The notes: generated by a model not told the origin, from the sequence alone. Shown: positions 1 through 10,026, counted from the stretch's first letter. The stretch is DNA of 64,000 nucleotides from Limnephilus marmoratus (GCA_917880885.1 OU862913.1:6200001-6264000); one strand, 5' to 3'. Made by a program: numbers and translations.

Positions 1-200
1 CGCTGTGATTGGTCAGAATTAATCGATATGAGATAAGCGTTGTGATTGGTCAGAAATAATTGAAATGTTAAACCGATATAATCGTAGTACCCAAACGTAA
101 AAATTCACTCGGAAATGGAATCGATGTCAAAGAAGCGCTGTGATTGGTCAGAATTAAGCGATATGTTGAACGGAGACAATCTTAGTATTCAAACGTGAAT
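1..200. repeat. Diverged short direct repeats
   Basis: The unit cgctgtgattggtcagaatt starts at 1, at 38 (cgttgtg variant) and again at 136. The 38 and 136 copies share further downstream similarity (gatat...tagtattcaaacgt). No coding potential is seen. This may be the edge of a tandem repeat that continues left of the window. Confidence 0.6.
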
Positions 201-584
201 TGTAAACGACGAAATATTACTTTTAGGTTATGATTTACATTTTCAGTATTTGTTAAAGATTGACATGGTGATTATTTTTCATAAGTAGGTAAATGGGTAA
301 TTTTGAGGTTATTTATCGATTTGGTTGGTGTCTATTTGATTTATTCCAGATGAACAACCAATGTCTCCAATTTCATCGAGTACTAACCTCAAAATATTTT
401 GTGTGACTGTATAAAATATTGATGGTTTATTCTAAAAAGTGTTATCAGCGCTAGAATTAGATACTTCTGTAAAAATATATCATTATTCAATAAACAACGA
501 TTGCAAAAATCAGTTTGGTGACTATTTTAATATATAAGTTTTCTACAATCTATTAAATACGTCATACCTCATACCTAATACCTA
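201..584. other. No recognisable feature
   Basis: AT-rich sequence without an open frame, RNA gene or clear repeat on either strand. Confidence 0.5.
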
Positions 585-655
585 TTTCCTTCCCAGAATT
601 TCCTCTTTTTATTTTCCTTAAAAAACCCTCCACACAACATCTCCTTTAGGAGATA
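585..655 (+). repeat. Fragment of the CCACACAG hairpin repeat (family B)
   Basis: The stretch with ttcccagaatttcctc and ccctccacacaacatctcc matches the 3' part of the abundant repeat seen best at 51270-51615. Only the left half of the terminal hairpin is kept. The copy is truncated. Confidence 0.55.
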
Positions 656-684
656 ATAAAAGCAACAAATAATCTGAGTTTTGC

Positions 685-860
685 GGTGTACTCAAGCACT
701 CAAGGCAGCATAATAGGACCACTTTTATTTCTTATTACATTAACACATTATATGACGTGGATAATGGAGGAAAAATATTATCATTTGCCGATGAAACAAG
801 TTTTATTATTCCAAGCAAGCAATCATGAGGCAATCAATTATTAACAAAACTTATAATGGA
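685..860 (+). pseudogene. Non-LTR reverse transcriptase remnant
   Basis: Two adjacent frames give QGSIIGPLLFLI, then after a frameshift INTLYD and LSFADETSFII. These correspond to the RT signature QGS-x-LGPLLF and the catalytic F/YADD box, here with the second Asp changed to Glu (FADET). Jockey/CR1-type LINEs carry this order. The piece is short, shifted and without ends, so it is a dead fragment. Confidence 0.7.
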
Positions 861-867
861 TAAAGTT

Positions 868-968
868 AAGCCTTCGCTAGACCCAAACCTCCTCACACTT
901 TACATCGACCAAATAAAGTAAAGCCTTCGCTAGACCCAAACCTCCTCAAACTTTACATCGACCAAATA
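868..968. repeat. 53-bp tandem duplication, two copies
   Basis: A 53-base unit beginning aagccttcgctagaccc occurs at 868-920 and again from 921 to 968 (last copy slightly short). One internal mismatch (cacactt/caaactt) is visible, so the duplication is recent. It is non-coding. Confidence 0.9.
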
Positions 969-1331
969 CAATATGTGACATTTTTCATTCGCAAACATAA
1001 TGTACCCAACAACTGCCCTACACCAATCATTCACTCGTTTTCACTCAATATGCACACTCCTGAAACCTCACCTAATATTCCTTGCATGTGTTCTACCCTT
1101 AAATCATCAATAGTAATAATCATAGACGACTAACTACGTCGGAAGATCATATCAGTGACGCAGTTAAAAAAAATTCACATTTTTCTGAGATATGATGTGA
1201 TAAAGTTTGCAAAGTTGATTTCTTATTATCTATTTACCGATATTCGTATTTGAAGTTGAATCTTGTACAAAGTAATTTAATTGGACATATTTTAAAGGAA
1301 AGTTTTCACAACGGGGTATTTGTCAGGCCAT
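969..1331. other. No recognisable feature
   Basis: Low-complexity and AT-rich. The end of this stretch may still belong to the BEL/Pao remnant that becomes readable at 1332. Confidence 0.4.
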
Positions 1332-1910
1332 TCGGATTGCGGGACGAACTTCGTTGGGGCGAAACGCCATTTCATAGGAATACATTTTATATAGTTGTCG
1401 TAATGATGAACAAATCATGAGTACAAGTTCAGAAAAAGGAACAGTGTGGATCTTTAACCCTCCTTCCACTCCTCATTTCGGAGGACTATGGGAAGGGAAC
1501 ATATGAGTTGTAAAAAATCATTTAAAACGAGTCATAGGGGACAATTCATTGATGTTTGAGGAATTTACTCCATAATTGGAGAACATTTAATTTCTATTCC
1601 CGAATACAACTATTCGGAGATTAAAATCAATCGCTGGGAACATTTACAGAAAATGACACAACATTTTTGGCAGCGCTGGAATATCGAATATTTACAAGTG
1701 CTACAAAATCGCGTCAAATGGTATAAGACCACCCGTAATCTTCAAATAAATGACCTCGTGGTCATCAAGGATACTTGGAGTACTCCATTAAAATGGCTGC
1801 TCGGCAGAAAAAGGGAAGTGAAACCGGGCTCAGACGGGGTCGTAAGAGCAGTCTCAGTTCAAACCAGCGATGGTGTATATCTACGGCCTGTGGCATTGCG
1901 ATTGCCTTGA
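1332..1910 (+). pseudogene. BEL/Pao retrotransposon: integrase and C-terminal (DUF5641-like) remnant
   Basis: Reading three frames in turn gives SDCGTNFVGAKRHF (the SDNGTNF box with the second catalytic Asp of the integrase), then from 1444 WIFNPPSTPHFGGLWEG (the PPxxPHFGGLWE box carrying the Glu), then HLKRVIGD, and from about 1636 an open frame with FWQRWNIEYL, NLQINDLVVIKD, LGR, PGSDGVVRAVSV and RPVALRLP. That last block is the conserved C-terminal domain of Pao-type Pol. Stops (1504-1506, about 1390) and frameshifts show it is dead. Gag, protease and RT are not in the window. A probable 3' LTR follows at about 2099. Confidence 0.85.
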
Positions 1911-2098
1911 TTGGCCTTGATTGCGATTCAGCTGTCTTTTGGTTTACTTTTGTTTTTCGAGTTATTTTTTTTCATTACTAGTTTGTAAGGAATATATTAA
2001 ATTTTAGGAGTAGGTTTCTTTTCATATATTTTGTTTTATTTCGGAATCGTCCAGTTTCAATAGGTTTTGAGAAAATCGGTAATTTTGGCGGGTGGTAT

Positions 2099-2106
2099 AT
2101 GTTCGA
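2099..2106 (+). repeat. Probable start of the BEL/Pao 3' LTR (cut by insertion)
   Basis: A purine-rich tract (ggcgggtgg, 2088-2096) is followed by TGTTCGA, a plausible polypurine tract and LTR start after the Pol remnant. The hAT-like element starts 8 bases later, and sequence resuming at 5326 (gttcggacataactg) reads as the continuation. The second LTR is absent, so this is inferred. Confidence 0.4.
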
Positions 2107-5100
2107 CAGTGGCGTAGCGTGGGGGGGGGGCGGGGGGGGGGGGGCGGCCAGCCCCGGGCGGCACATATAAGGGGGGCGGCAAATTTTCACTCAAAATAAT
2201 ATTATCTAGGAAAAATTTAAACCCCTTCAAATCATTATTTGAAAATGTTCTACGATACTTTCGTTTACGAATCCAACTCTTTTTTTATTATTTATTAAAA
2301 ATATTAATAATTATCTTTTTTTAAGCTGCAAATTTCGCAATTCGTAGGAAAACCGTACGCATATTATGAGAGTAATAAAATCAAATGCTAATCAAAGCTG
2401 ATAACTCGCAAACAGATTTACTCTTAATATTAAAACCAGAATTGTGTTCAGAATGTATTAACGAATGAATTTCTGTTGTGTATTCATCTGCTGATACATT
2501 TTGAAAGAGATCATTATTTTATTTGAAGTGCAGTTATAAAATTCTAGTTACAGACTATGCATGTGCTGCCAGAAACAAAGAGAAACCATTTTCAAATTCT
2601 GAGAATAGTTTTAATTCGCCAAATACAGATTTAATTTAACCCGTCTAATCACAGGAGCCGCAAATTATCCCACACATTTAATTTTAAAATAAAATTGTGA
2701 AATTATGTCCCACACATTTAATTTTAAAATAAATTTGTGATTGCGATAAAAACTTAAGATACCTACAGTTTTATTACATTTTTTTTAAGAAAAGGAATCT
2801 GTATTTAAAATTTTAAGTTTATTCTATTTTAGGTACTTTAATTCGAATATTCGCAGGCATGTATTTTTGAGCCAATTCACATTTCCAATATCAAAATTTT
2901 AATATTTAGAAACAATATTGTTTTTTATTATTGTTTTTTACATTCACATTGTAATTTAAGAACTCATAACATAATATAGCATTAAAAAATGTACACTACT
3001 CTTCCAGACACAAGCTAATGCTTCTATGGAAGGGTGGTATTAACATTAGAACATGAACATGTACGCAAATTATTACATTATCTAAATGTACATTATTTTT
3101 TATATGCTAAAATAAATAAAAAAAAAAAAAATAAAAAAATAATGTTATAATAAGCACGTCGGAAAAATTACTTTATTTTGATTTTAGAACAATTTTGTTT
3201 TTTGCAAAAGGATAAAAAATAAACAATAAAAAGGAACATTTAAAGTGCATGGGAAGAACCGGAATTTTTGCGCGCAAACATTGACAGGCAAAAAATTATA
3301 GATTTTTTTCTTATTATTCGAAGTTAAACCAGTTTTCCATTCCATTTGAAGATTCATTCAAAGACACAATTCAAAGGAAAACATTATCTTATTCAAAGTT
3401 CAGTGGAGGTAATCCACCTCTTACCCGCCCTGGTATAAGTAACTGATGGTTACTCCTTCAAGGCTCTCGCAAGATTCAATTTTTTTTTGTTAAACGAAGC
3501 TATTTATATTATGCTATTATATTATTTACATTTATTTATTTTGAACGAATCTAGACCTCCAGTGTCCTTGCATACGTTGTTAGTAAGCAGTATGCAAGTG
3601 CTTAACAGGAAAATAAAATGCAAAAAATAGGTTAGTAAGACAAAGATAAATTAAACAAGACAAAATAAAAAACACATTCATGAGGCTCCATGAGGCGGCA
3701 TTACAACATCTGTAAAAAAACCTGCAAGCACATGCATAAAATAGAGAACATAAGTAATACAATAAATCTCAAATCAATTGGCAAGTACTAACAAAAAATG
3801 TGAATGGCTTTCGGTCTGACCATAAACTACACTTAGCTTGCGTGTCCCTTAGCCAACCACTCAGTGAAGCCTCAAAGAATGTTAACTGAATATTTGGGGT
3901 AAAATACCCGAAGACTAAAAGAAAATTCAGCGTTGGGTAGTCAGAGGCAGGACAGAGGACAGGTATATAGGTTTGATAGATATATAGGTTTGATCAGACG
4001 ACCTTCACTGTCCTATTCGAAGTTCAGTTATAAAATTCTAGTTGCAGGTGCTGCCAGAATAAAAGAAAAACCATTTTCATTTTCTGAGTGTACTTTTAAT
4101 TCGCCGCATACAGACTTAATTCAAACCAATTTTGTCTTAAGAATATAAATTTCCAGTTGTGGATTTGTCTGTTGATACATTTTGAAGGAAAACATCCTCT
4201 TGTTTGAAGTTCAGTTATATTATTCTATTTGCAGACTGTGTGCCATCAGAATCAAAGAAAAACCATTTTCATGTTCTGAATGTAGTTTTAATTCGCCAGG
4301 TACGGAATTAATTTAAACCAGTACAGTATGTAAAATTCCAGTTGAATTCATCTGCTAACACATTCGAAGGAAAACATTCTGTTATTCTATGTGCAGTTAT
4401 AAAATTCTAGTTGAAGACTATTTATTAAATTCCAGAATCAAAGAAAAACCATTGTCATGTTCTGAGTGTAATTTTAATTCACCGCACACAAACTGGTTTT
4501 GTGTTCAGAATACAACGAAAAATTAAATAACGAGTTGCAGATTCATTGAGCATCGAGTGAAGCTTTACATTTGAGTTACGTAATGCTGTAAAATTCTGAG
4601 AAATTGATTGTTGCGTGTGTAACTATTATTTGGGGACTATAACGCAGTATCAATCAATCAACTTTGGAGTGGAATTTATAAACATGATTTTCATTGAAAG
4701 AATACTTTTCAAATGTGATTATTAAAAAAATCCGACTCGTTTATAAATAGGTGTATATATACACCCCCCCCCCCCTCGCCACTTGAAGTTTTAAATAAAA
4801 CCAGTTTTGTGATCAGTATGTAAATGCCGCTAGAATCAAAGAAAAACCATTTTTATGTTATGAGTGTAGTTTTAATACACCGCATACAGATTTTATTAAA
4901 ACCAGTTTTGTGTTCAGTATGTAAATGCCGCTAGAATAAAAAAAAAACATTTTTAGGTTCTGAGTGTAGTTTTGATACACCGCATATTTAGTTTAGTTTA
5001 CCAGATTTGTGCTACAATATAACAATAAGTTGCCGATTCATCGTGTACCGAGTGAAGCTTTGCATTTGAGTTGCATTCCATATGTATGCGTGATGAAGAT

Positions 5101-5325
5101 GCAAAATTCTATCATAAGCATACCATTCTCGCGTTTTGAGAGCAGTTATATATAATTTTGTGCTAGAATTTATAAGCAAAAAAAATAGGATATCTACCCC
5201 CCCCCCCCCCCCACAGTCAGCACTTGAAAAATCTGCGGAATAAGTACCTGTAGAAGTTAGGGAGGGGGGGGGGGCGGCAAAATTTCCCTCCGCCCCGGGC
5301 GGCCGAAGCCCACGCTACGCCACTG
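2107..5325. mobile_element. hAT-like non-autonomous element, CAGTGGCGTAGCG ends (copy 1)
   Basis: The left end is CAGTGGCGTAGCGTGGG and the right end its inverse (cccacgctacgccactg). Next to both ends lie the motif CCCCGGGCGGC and long G or C runs. Flanks are an imperfect gttcga/gttcgg duplication; the sister copy at 24651 has a perfect 8-bp duplication, which points to the hAT superfamily. No transposase frame is present. The interior (about 2440-2640, 3340-3420, 4000-4560, 4800-5020) is made of repeated units that translate in pieces as decayed C2H2-finger-like text (EKPFSFSECTFNSPHTDLI). The left 1.3 kb matches the sister copy closely. It is inserted in the probable BEL LTR. Confidence 0.8.
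4000..5020 (+). repeat. Zinc-finger-like decayed tandem repeats (inside copy 1)
   Basis: Repeated units contain caaagaaaaaccattttcat, then gttctgagtgtagttttaattc and accagttttgtg. In frame they give R-I-K-E-K-P-F-S-x-SEC-x-FNSPHTDLI, resembling a TGEKPF linker followed by C-x2-C, but the second half of each finger has lost its His residues. Frames shift within and between units. The same unit recurs at 24900-26660, 28185-28470 (reverse) and 31437-32350. Confidence 0.55.
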
Positions 5326-5600
5326 GTTCGGACATAACTGATAAATTGTATCCTTCTTCATATTCCCCACATTCCACACTATCTGACCCACCAACAAAAT
5401 ATGACCTACTCAACCTTGTCACCGGGAGAATTCGTCCCGACCTTCAGTACCATTTCTGCCACGCAACGGGACGCAATATATTGTCATATTCAACGGGCAA
5501 GTTTTTCATGGTCGATAACGGGCAAGCATTGTGTACGTCGTGCGTTTTGTGCAACATCCAGAGGGAGCAAGAGAGGATACCAGTTCATAAGGTAGGACTT
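5326..5600 (+). repeat. Probable remainder of the BEL/Pao LTR
   Basis: Directly after the hAT-like element the text gttcggacataactg fits the interrupted LTR start at 2099. The right LTR border could not be placed. An open frame here (5346-5783) has no recognisable protein features and is treated as chance. Confidence 0.35.
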
Positions 5601-6138
5601 TCATTATTCTGGTGGAATCCTCTCCCAGTTCATATTTTGTTCCCTATTTCCTTCCAAAGCTTCACACTAAATTCACGCGGACCAAAAATCGCCATAAGTT
5701 TTCATGAGCCATCGAAACATGCACGGTCTTTTCTTTTTTTATTCTGTTGCAGATATTCCATTTATATTTATTTCTGCTTTTAATTCTTCAGCATTTGAGC
5801 AGGTCACAATTATTTTATTATATATTTGTTGCTTTTTTATTCCACTTATTCCAATTCCTAGGTAAAATCCTCTACAATTCAAATAACCATTAAAAGGCAT
5901 TATTTTCCAATTCCGATAACTGACTGTACTACTAAATATTATCTAATTTTCACCATATCTTCTTTTAAATTTAAAAGTGTATTTTAAGCGTGTACTTATT
6001 AAAATTTTTACCAAAACTACAGTGCAGGTCATAACAGACAAACAAAAACCTGCATTTTTATTCATTCTTTCACTTGTATTGTGCGTCCGCATTGGCGTAT
6101 TACAGTCATGTACCAAAAAAGAGTATCGAAACATGTAC
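5601..6138. other. No clear feature
   Basis: AT-rich sequence. The stretch from about 5960 to 6138 would be intron downstream (on the minus strand) of the orphan zinc-finger exon. Confidence 0.4.
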
Positions 6139-6274
6139 CTGAATTGTTTTCGGAATTGGATTCCGGATTTCCTTTTTTGATAAAAGGATATTAGATATCG
6201 ATTTCCGTACATGTCACAGCAACACACTCTTCAGCACTTGTGCCTGGTTCTAACTTGACGGCGGTGGAATCCAT
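6139..6274 (-). pseudogene. Orphan first exon of the zinc-finger family (nonsense mutation)
   Basis: On the minus strand an ATG at 6274 opens MDSTAVKLEPGTSAEE, then TEIDI, then a TAA stop; the frame after the stop still reads YPFIKKG and SENNS up to a donor site (TCAG|GTACAT). Its length, 136 bp, and phase-1 donor are identical to exon 1 of copy B at 45259-45394, and 250-300 bp of upstream sequence is also alike, so this is a segmental duplicate. Two base changes relative to copy B (GAT ATA GAA TAT versus GAT ATC TAA TAT) make the stop. Its VKLE motif is intact, while copy B has lost the Glu. No finger exon belonging to it lies in the window; it would be to the left. Confidence 0.75.
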
Positions 6275-6545
6275 ACTTTTACATAGGTAAGGATCTGCAA
6301 GTTTTGTTTAACTTTAACTTTATAACAAGGTTATAAGGATTTGGAGGATTGAGAGAAGGACTGATTGCTCTCGTTCAATGTGTACAAATCTACTAAACGA
6401 GTAAAGACAAAGCAACATAACCAACTAGACAAGTGACAGCTAGCTCCGCGGGATTATTCCATAGATATTTCAGAATTAAGAACAAAATTCGTTTCTTATA
6501 ATGAAATTTAGGTGTTGCCATCTAAAATAATTCACGGCAAACAAC
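6275..6545 (-). promoter_or_regulatory. Duplicated 5' flank of the orphan exon
   Basis: Sequence upstream of the start codon (aactttaactttataac, gagagaagga, ttccatagata, tgttgccat) aligns with the flank of copy B exon 1 at 45395-45640. This is shared 5' UTR or promoter sequence by position; no TATA box or initiator was identified with confidence. Confidence 0.45.
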
Positions 6546-7561
6546 TTCATGTTATGTAAAAACCGTCAAGAGTCAATAGCCGATGATCTTTACGATTACT
6601 TTCTTCAATTCTTTATGGCTATGGAGATGTCATTTTGAAACGTCATCTACAGCTTCTTGCATCGCGTCATCACGCAATATCATTCTGGCTTCTCTTTTCT
6701 GAAATAATATTGTAATTACATCGATACAGTTTTGGGTCATTTCAATAACCATCAAGTATTCTTCCAGAAATCATTCAACATTCTCGCACTTCTGCTTTTC
6801 TAGTGACGTTTCTTCAATCAGTGGAATTGATCGCCTTGAATGTGAGTAGTTTATGTTATAATGGCTAATTAGACCCAAACCCCTCGATTGCTAGATCTTT
6901 TAGTAAATAATCTACAAGCCGCCGCATGCCGCCTCAATAAGCATAGATTTTGAAAAGTACTTTTAAACTTAATTACCAAAAGAAACACCGGTTTAGTCGT
7001 GATAGACGGAAAATATGCATTTAAATTCGGTTTTCATTTAATTACAATGAAAAATTACCATTGCCACCTTTTTTTGTATAGATTTGACATTTCCCAAATT
7101 TCGGTTCAAACTAAATACCCATGAATTACTTAATTTACCTAAACTAAGAACCTAATAACCTAATTTGTGTTTGTAAATAGTTGTTTCTTTTAGTTATTGT
7201 TGAAATGAAGTGTGATTTCCATAATTCGTGCTTAAAAAAGTGGCGGCTTATGGAATATTTAATCACATTTTATAATAATATTTAAAATTTTCTACATTTG
7301 CGGAAAATCTTAACTTTTATCAATTCATTAATTCCGTTTTAACACAACAGATTTGTGTCTTGCGTTTACTCATTGTCATTATTAGATGTCACCAAGTTTA
7401 ATTTACCCTAAAATACGCTAATAAGCTCAACATTATACGCCGTAACCGCTGCTCACGTGATATTAGAATAGTTATGCGACCCCTTCTCTGCCGTGAACAG
7501 GAGAGGTGGTCATATTAATTGTAAATGTTCGGACGACAGCAAGTTTCCCGAGTACAGATAC
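6546..7561. other. No recognisable feature
   Basis: AT-rich intergenic sequence; no open frame with protein features, no repeat that recurs clearly elsewhere in the window. Confidence 0.4.
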
Positions 7562-7637
7562 ATGCCACCGACCGGACTCGAACCCGCGTTCTACTGATTT
7601 CCTGTAAACTGCTCTTATCCGCTGAGCTACGTCGCCT
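7562..7637 (-). repeat. tRNA-like SINE head
   Basis: The minus strand has an A box (GTAGCTCAGCGG) and a B box (GGGTTCGAGTCC) at tRNA spacing. The acceptor and anticodon stems do not pair properly, so a functional tRNA is unlikely. It is best read as the head of a decayed tRNA-derived SINE. Confidence 0.55.
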
Positions 7638-8028
7638 TATCTCCTGCCCGCCAAATATACCTACTTCATATATCAAATAACTGTTCAACCCATGGAACTA
7701 TGATTGTAAGGAAGCGGCATAAACATTTCGGAACCTATTATACCGCCAAAACCAGTGTAGCTGTCTCCATTTTTCGGCGGCGGAGAGTGGGGATACAGAC
7801 GGGGTTACCGCTCAGCGATCGGGGGGAGGGAGAGCGCTTTACAGGGAAGGGCCGAACTGGTAATGGGCTCATTATTTAATTTATTTTTTAATTAAAAAAC
7901 GTTCCTCAGTTTTTTGCGTATTTTAAGCACAAAATATAATAGCCCATTACGTATTATTTGCTGAACGAATTTCTTTTTCATAATTAATAGTTTTCTTAGT
8001 TTTAACCACGTTTATTGTTTATAAAAAA
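7638..8028. other. No recognisable feature
   Basis: Contains a GC-richer patch (7765-7860) and AT-rich flanks; nothing identifiable. Confidence 0.4.
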
Positions 8029-8065
8029 CCGACATATTTTCTGAGCAATGCTCACTTCCTCAGCG
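8029..8065 (-). ncRNA. Hammerhead-like motif
   Basis: Minus strand: CTGAGGA, a stem tgagc-att-gctca, then GAAAA and TATGTC. This order (CUGANGA, stem II, GAAA, stem III side) is the core of hammerhead ribozymes, which are known from Penelope-like elements and retrozymes. Extra bases lie between CUGANGA and the stem, and stem I/III partners were not proven, so activity is uncertain. Confidence 0.35.
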
Positions 8066-8098
8066 TTTACTTAATTAAAAAAAAGATTATGAAATAAC

Positions 8099-9544
8099 TA
8101 AGGTATAAAATTAGAGAGTCAGCAACGCTCTCACAGAACAAGTGTGTTGCTAATTTAACTTTTTTTGATTTTGAAAATTTATATGTATCGGCCTCAATTT
8201 GTTCGCAAAATGTAATATTTCATCATTTTGAATTTGATTTAAGCTTTCCAAATGATTCCATTTGGCTTCAATCTTATTTTCATCAACTATTACTTTTTTG
8301 GCTTGAAAAGCGTTTCGAACTAATTTTATCATGTGGCAGGCACCTAAAAATATGCAAACATCTTCTTTAGTAGATGGATGTTCGAAAAAAGTTTTTAATT
8401 GTGTAGGATCGAACGAACAGCCTAAAATTTTGGCCATAGAAATGTTCGCCGGACACCCATCAAACGTTAAAGATACCACATCAATACCCATAAGATAAAT
8501 CTTTTCCAAACATTTACATACCAAATTTGCCCTTTGTTCACCGGAAATTCCATTTACTAAAAAAAATCCAACAGGCAACTTCCAACTATCATTGATTGCC
8601 ACAACCATTAAGACAAAGGCTTCTTTTGCCCTTGTCAGGCAATCGCCGTCTAACTTAGCACCTATGTCAATAAATCAATGGTAATTGGAGCCATTAAATT
8701 CGATCTTAGTCATTATGGCCATTTCATCGATCACTAGTCCGCAGAGTATTTTTTTACTTGAAGCTTCAGCCTTCATCTTCAAAGCACGAAATGCTTCCAC
8801 TGTGAAACCAGCCTGGCCATCAATACTCTCGTACCACTTCCCAAGGGTCCTAGCGTGTGGCAAACATATACCAAAACTTCTTCGTACGTAATCGTTAGCT
8901 TTTGGAGAATAAAAATGTAAAGTTAGAGCAAACGATCTAAGGGCCGGGAAGAATTTTTTTTGTCGGTTTTCCTTTATTCTATAGCTGCCGGTTATAAAGT
9001 TCTCTACTGCTGATTGAAATTGACTTTAAGTCCGTAAACTCGTTTTCATTAACATGTTGACCTTCTTGTAAACATGTTAAAATCTCCTGCAAACTGGCAA
9101 TCTTTTTTAACTGCCGTCTACGTGACGCTTTCAAACTTTCTAGCTCTTTTTTGCGTTCAATGAAGAGCGTTCTCCACTTCCTCGCTTCTAATCTAAGTTT
9201 TTTTTACGAGAGTGTCTTCCACTTCATCGAGTAACTCATGAGATCTATTGTAGGCTAATGGGTCTGCTGATTCAGTCGTAGGCTGAAAAAAAAATTGTAT
9301 TTGATATCCAGCCCAATTCCGAATTTTTTTAAAGCGTTATTGCAATAAAATATTTAGTATCTTTTCAATTGAAAGCGAAGATACTGTATATCTGTGCAAT
9401 TTTATAAATCCTTTCTCAGTTGTACAGAAGCAATCTTGCGAAAAGTGATAGGAGCAAATGCGGGTTGATTTGATTGGAAACCTGTCATCACTCCGATTTA
9501 AGGCATCAACCCACTTTCTTTTTCTCTCAGGGTCTTTTGGAAAC
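8099..9544 (-). pseudogene. P-element / THAP9-like transposase pseudogene
   Basis: From the 5' side on the minus strand: from 9544, after an acceptor-like AG, FPKDPERKRKWVDALNR and RICSYHFSQDCF, the second half of a THAP zinc finger; then after a stop a coiled-coil-like stretch rich in K/E/L (about 9060-9210); then YSPKANDYVRRSF and LPHARTLGKWYESIDG (8890-8800), LVIDEMAI (first acidic box of the P-type catalytic domain), AKEAFVLMVVAINDSWK, GEERANLV-like GEQRANLV, SLTFDGCPANISMAK (Asp box), LGACHMIKLVRNAF (GTPase-like insertion region) and, after a frameshift near 8150, KLATHLFCESVAD. At least four frameshifts or stops are present and the C-terminus is missing. The element is dead; its ends were not found. 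Confidence 0.85.
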
Positions 9545-9642
9545 CTTTAATAATAAAAAATTATATTATTAAATTTTATGTTTGTATATACATACGTTCA
9601 TACTGCACCCTTGAGGTGAATTTTCAAGAAAACGGGCATTTT

Positions 9643-9714
9643 AAATCTATATATACATATACCTATATACATACATATAATCTATATATACGGACCTATA
9701 TATATATATGTAAA
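9643..9714. repeat. TA-rich microsatellite
   Basis: Imperfect tatatata/tacata runs. Confidence 0.8.
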
Positions 9715-9770
9715 ACACTTTTCTCGGTTTACCCGCGTAACGTAGTCCTGAGAAGGACTTTTTAACTCCT

Positions 9771-9805
9771 GACGTTTCGGACAGATCACACTGTCCATCT
9801 TCAGA
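9771..9805 (-). ncRNA. Hammerhead-like motif
   Basis: Minus strand: CTGAAGAT, stem GGACAG/CTGTCC with loop TGTGAT, then GAAAC and GTC. A second copy of the same motif with a kept five-base stem (GGACA/TGTCC) lies at 34144-34180. The extra T before the stem departs from the minimal hammerhead core, so this may be a decayed or variant ribozyme. Confidence 0.4.
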
Positions 9806-9855
9806 GGCCTTATGTCTTTAGCTTTTGTCTCAAACTGATAGCTTTCGCATGTCTG

Positions 9856-9899
9856 TTCGGTCCAGAATCCAAGACTTGAGTCTTGGATTCTGGACCGAA
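9856..9899. repeat. Perfect 21-bp inverted repeat with 2-base spacer
   Basis: Arms 9856-9876 and 9879-9899 are exact reverse complements (left arm starts ttcggtccagaatcc). It would form a near-loopless hairpin or cruciform. Confidence 0.95.
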
Positions 9900-9909
9900 T
9901 TTTATTTTT

Positions 9910-10026
9910 AATTATAAAATGTTGAAAACACAAATCAATCGAATAAAATTTATTTGCGCGCACCGGGATTTGAACCCGCGACCTCCGGATTGCTAGTAAA
10001 GAGCTTTACCCCTCGACCACGGATGC
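9910..10026 (-). mobile_element. tRNA-derived SINE (family C)
   Basis: Minus strand head has a GTGGTCGAGGGG A-box region and GGGTTCAAATCCC B box, followed by the tail gcaaataaattttatt and gatttgtgt. The same head-tail junction occurs on the plus strand at 24295-24420, which defines the family. The acceptor stem is not complementary, so it is not a tRNA gene. Confidence 0.65.

Noticed and set aside
2117..2165. Poly-G runs as assembly artefacts
   Set aside because: Similar tracts recur at equivalent places in other copies of the element, so they are probably real, though their exact lengths may be wrong.
5346..5783. 145-codon ORF
   Set aside because: No motif, overlaps a probable LTR, and a second frame is equally open there.
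7562..7637. Functional tRNA gene
   Set aside because: A and B boxes are present but acceptor and anticodon stems fail to pair; likewise 9956-10026, 24295-24370 and 47070-47130.
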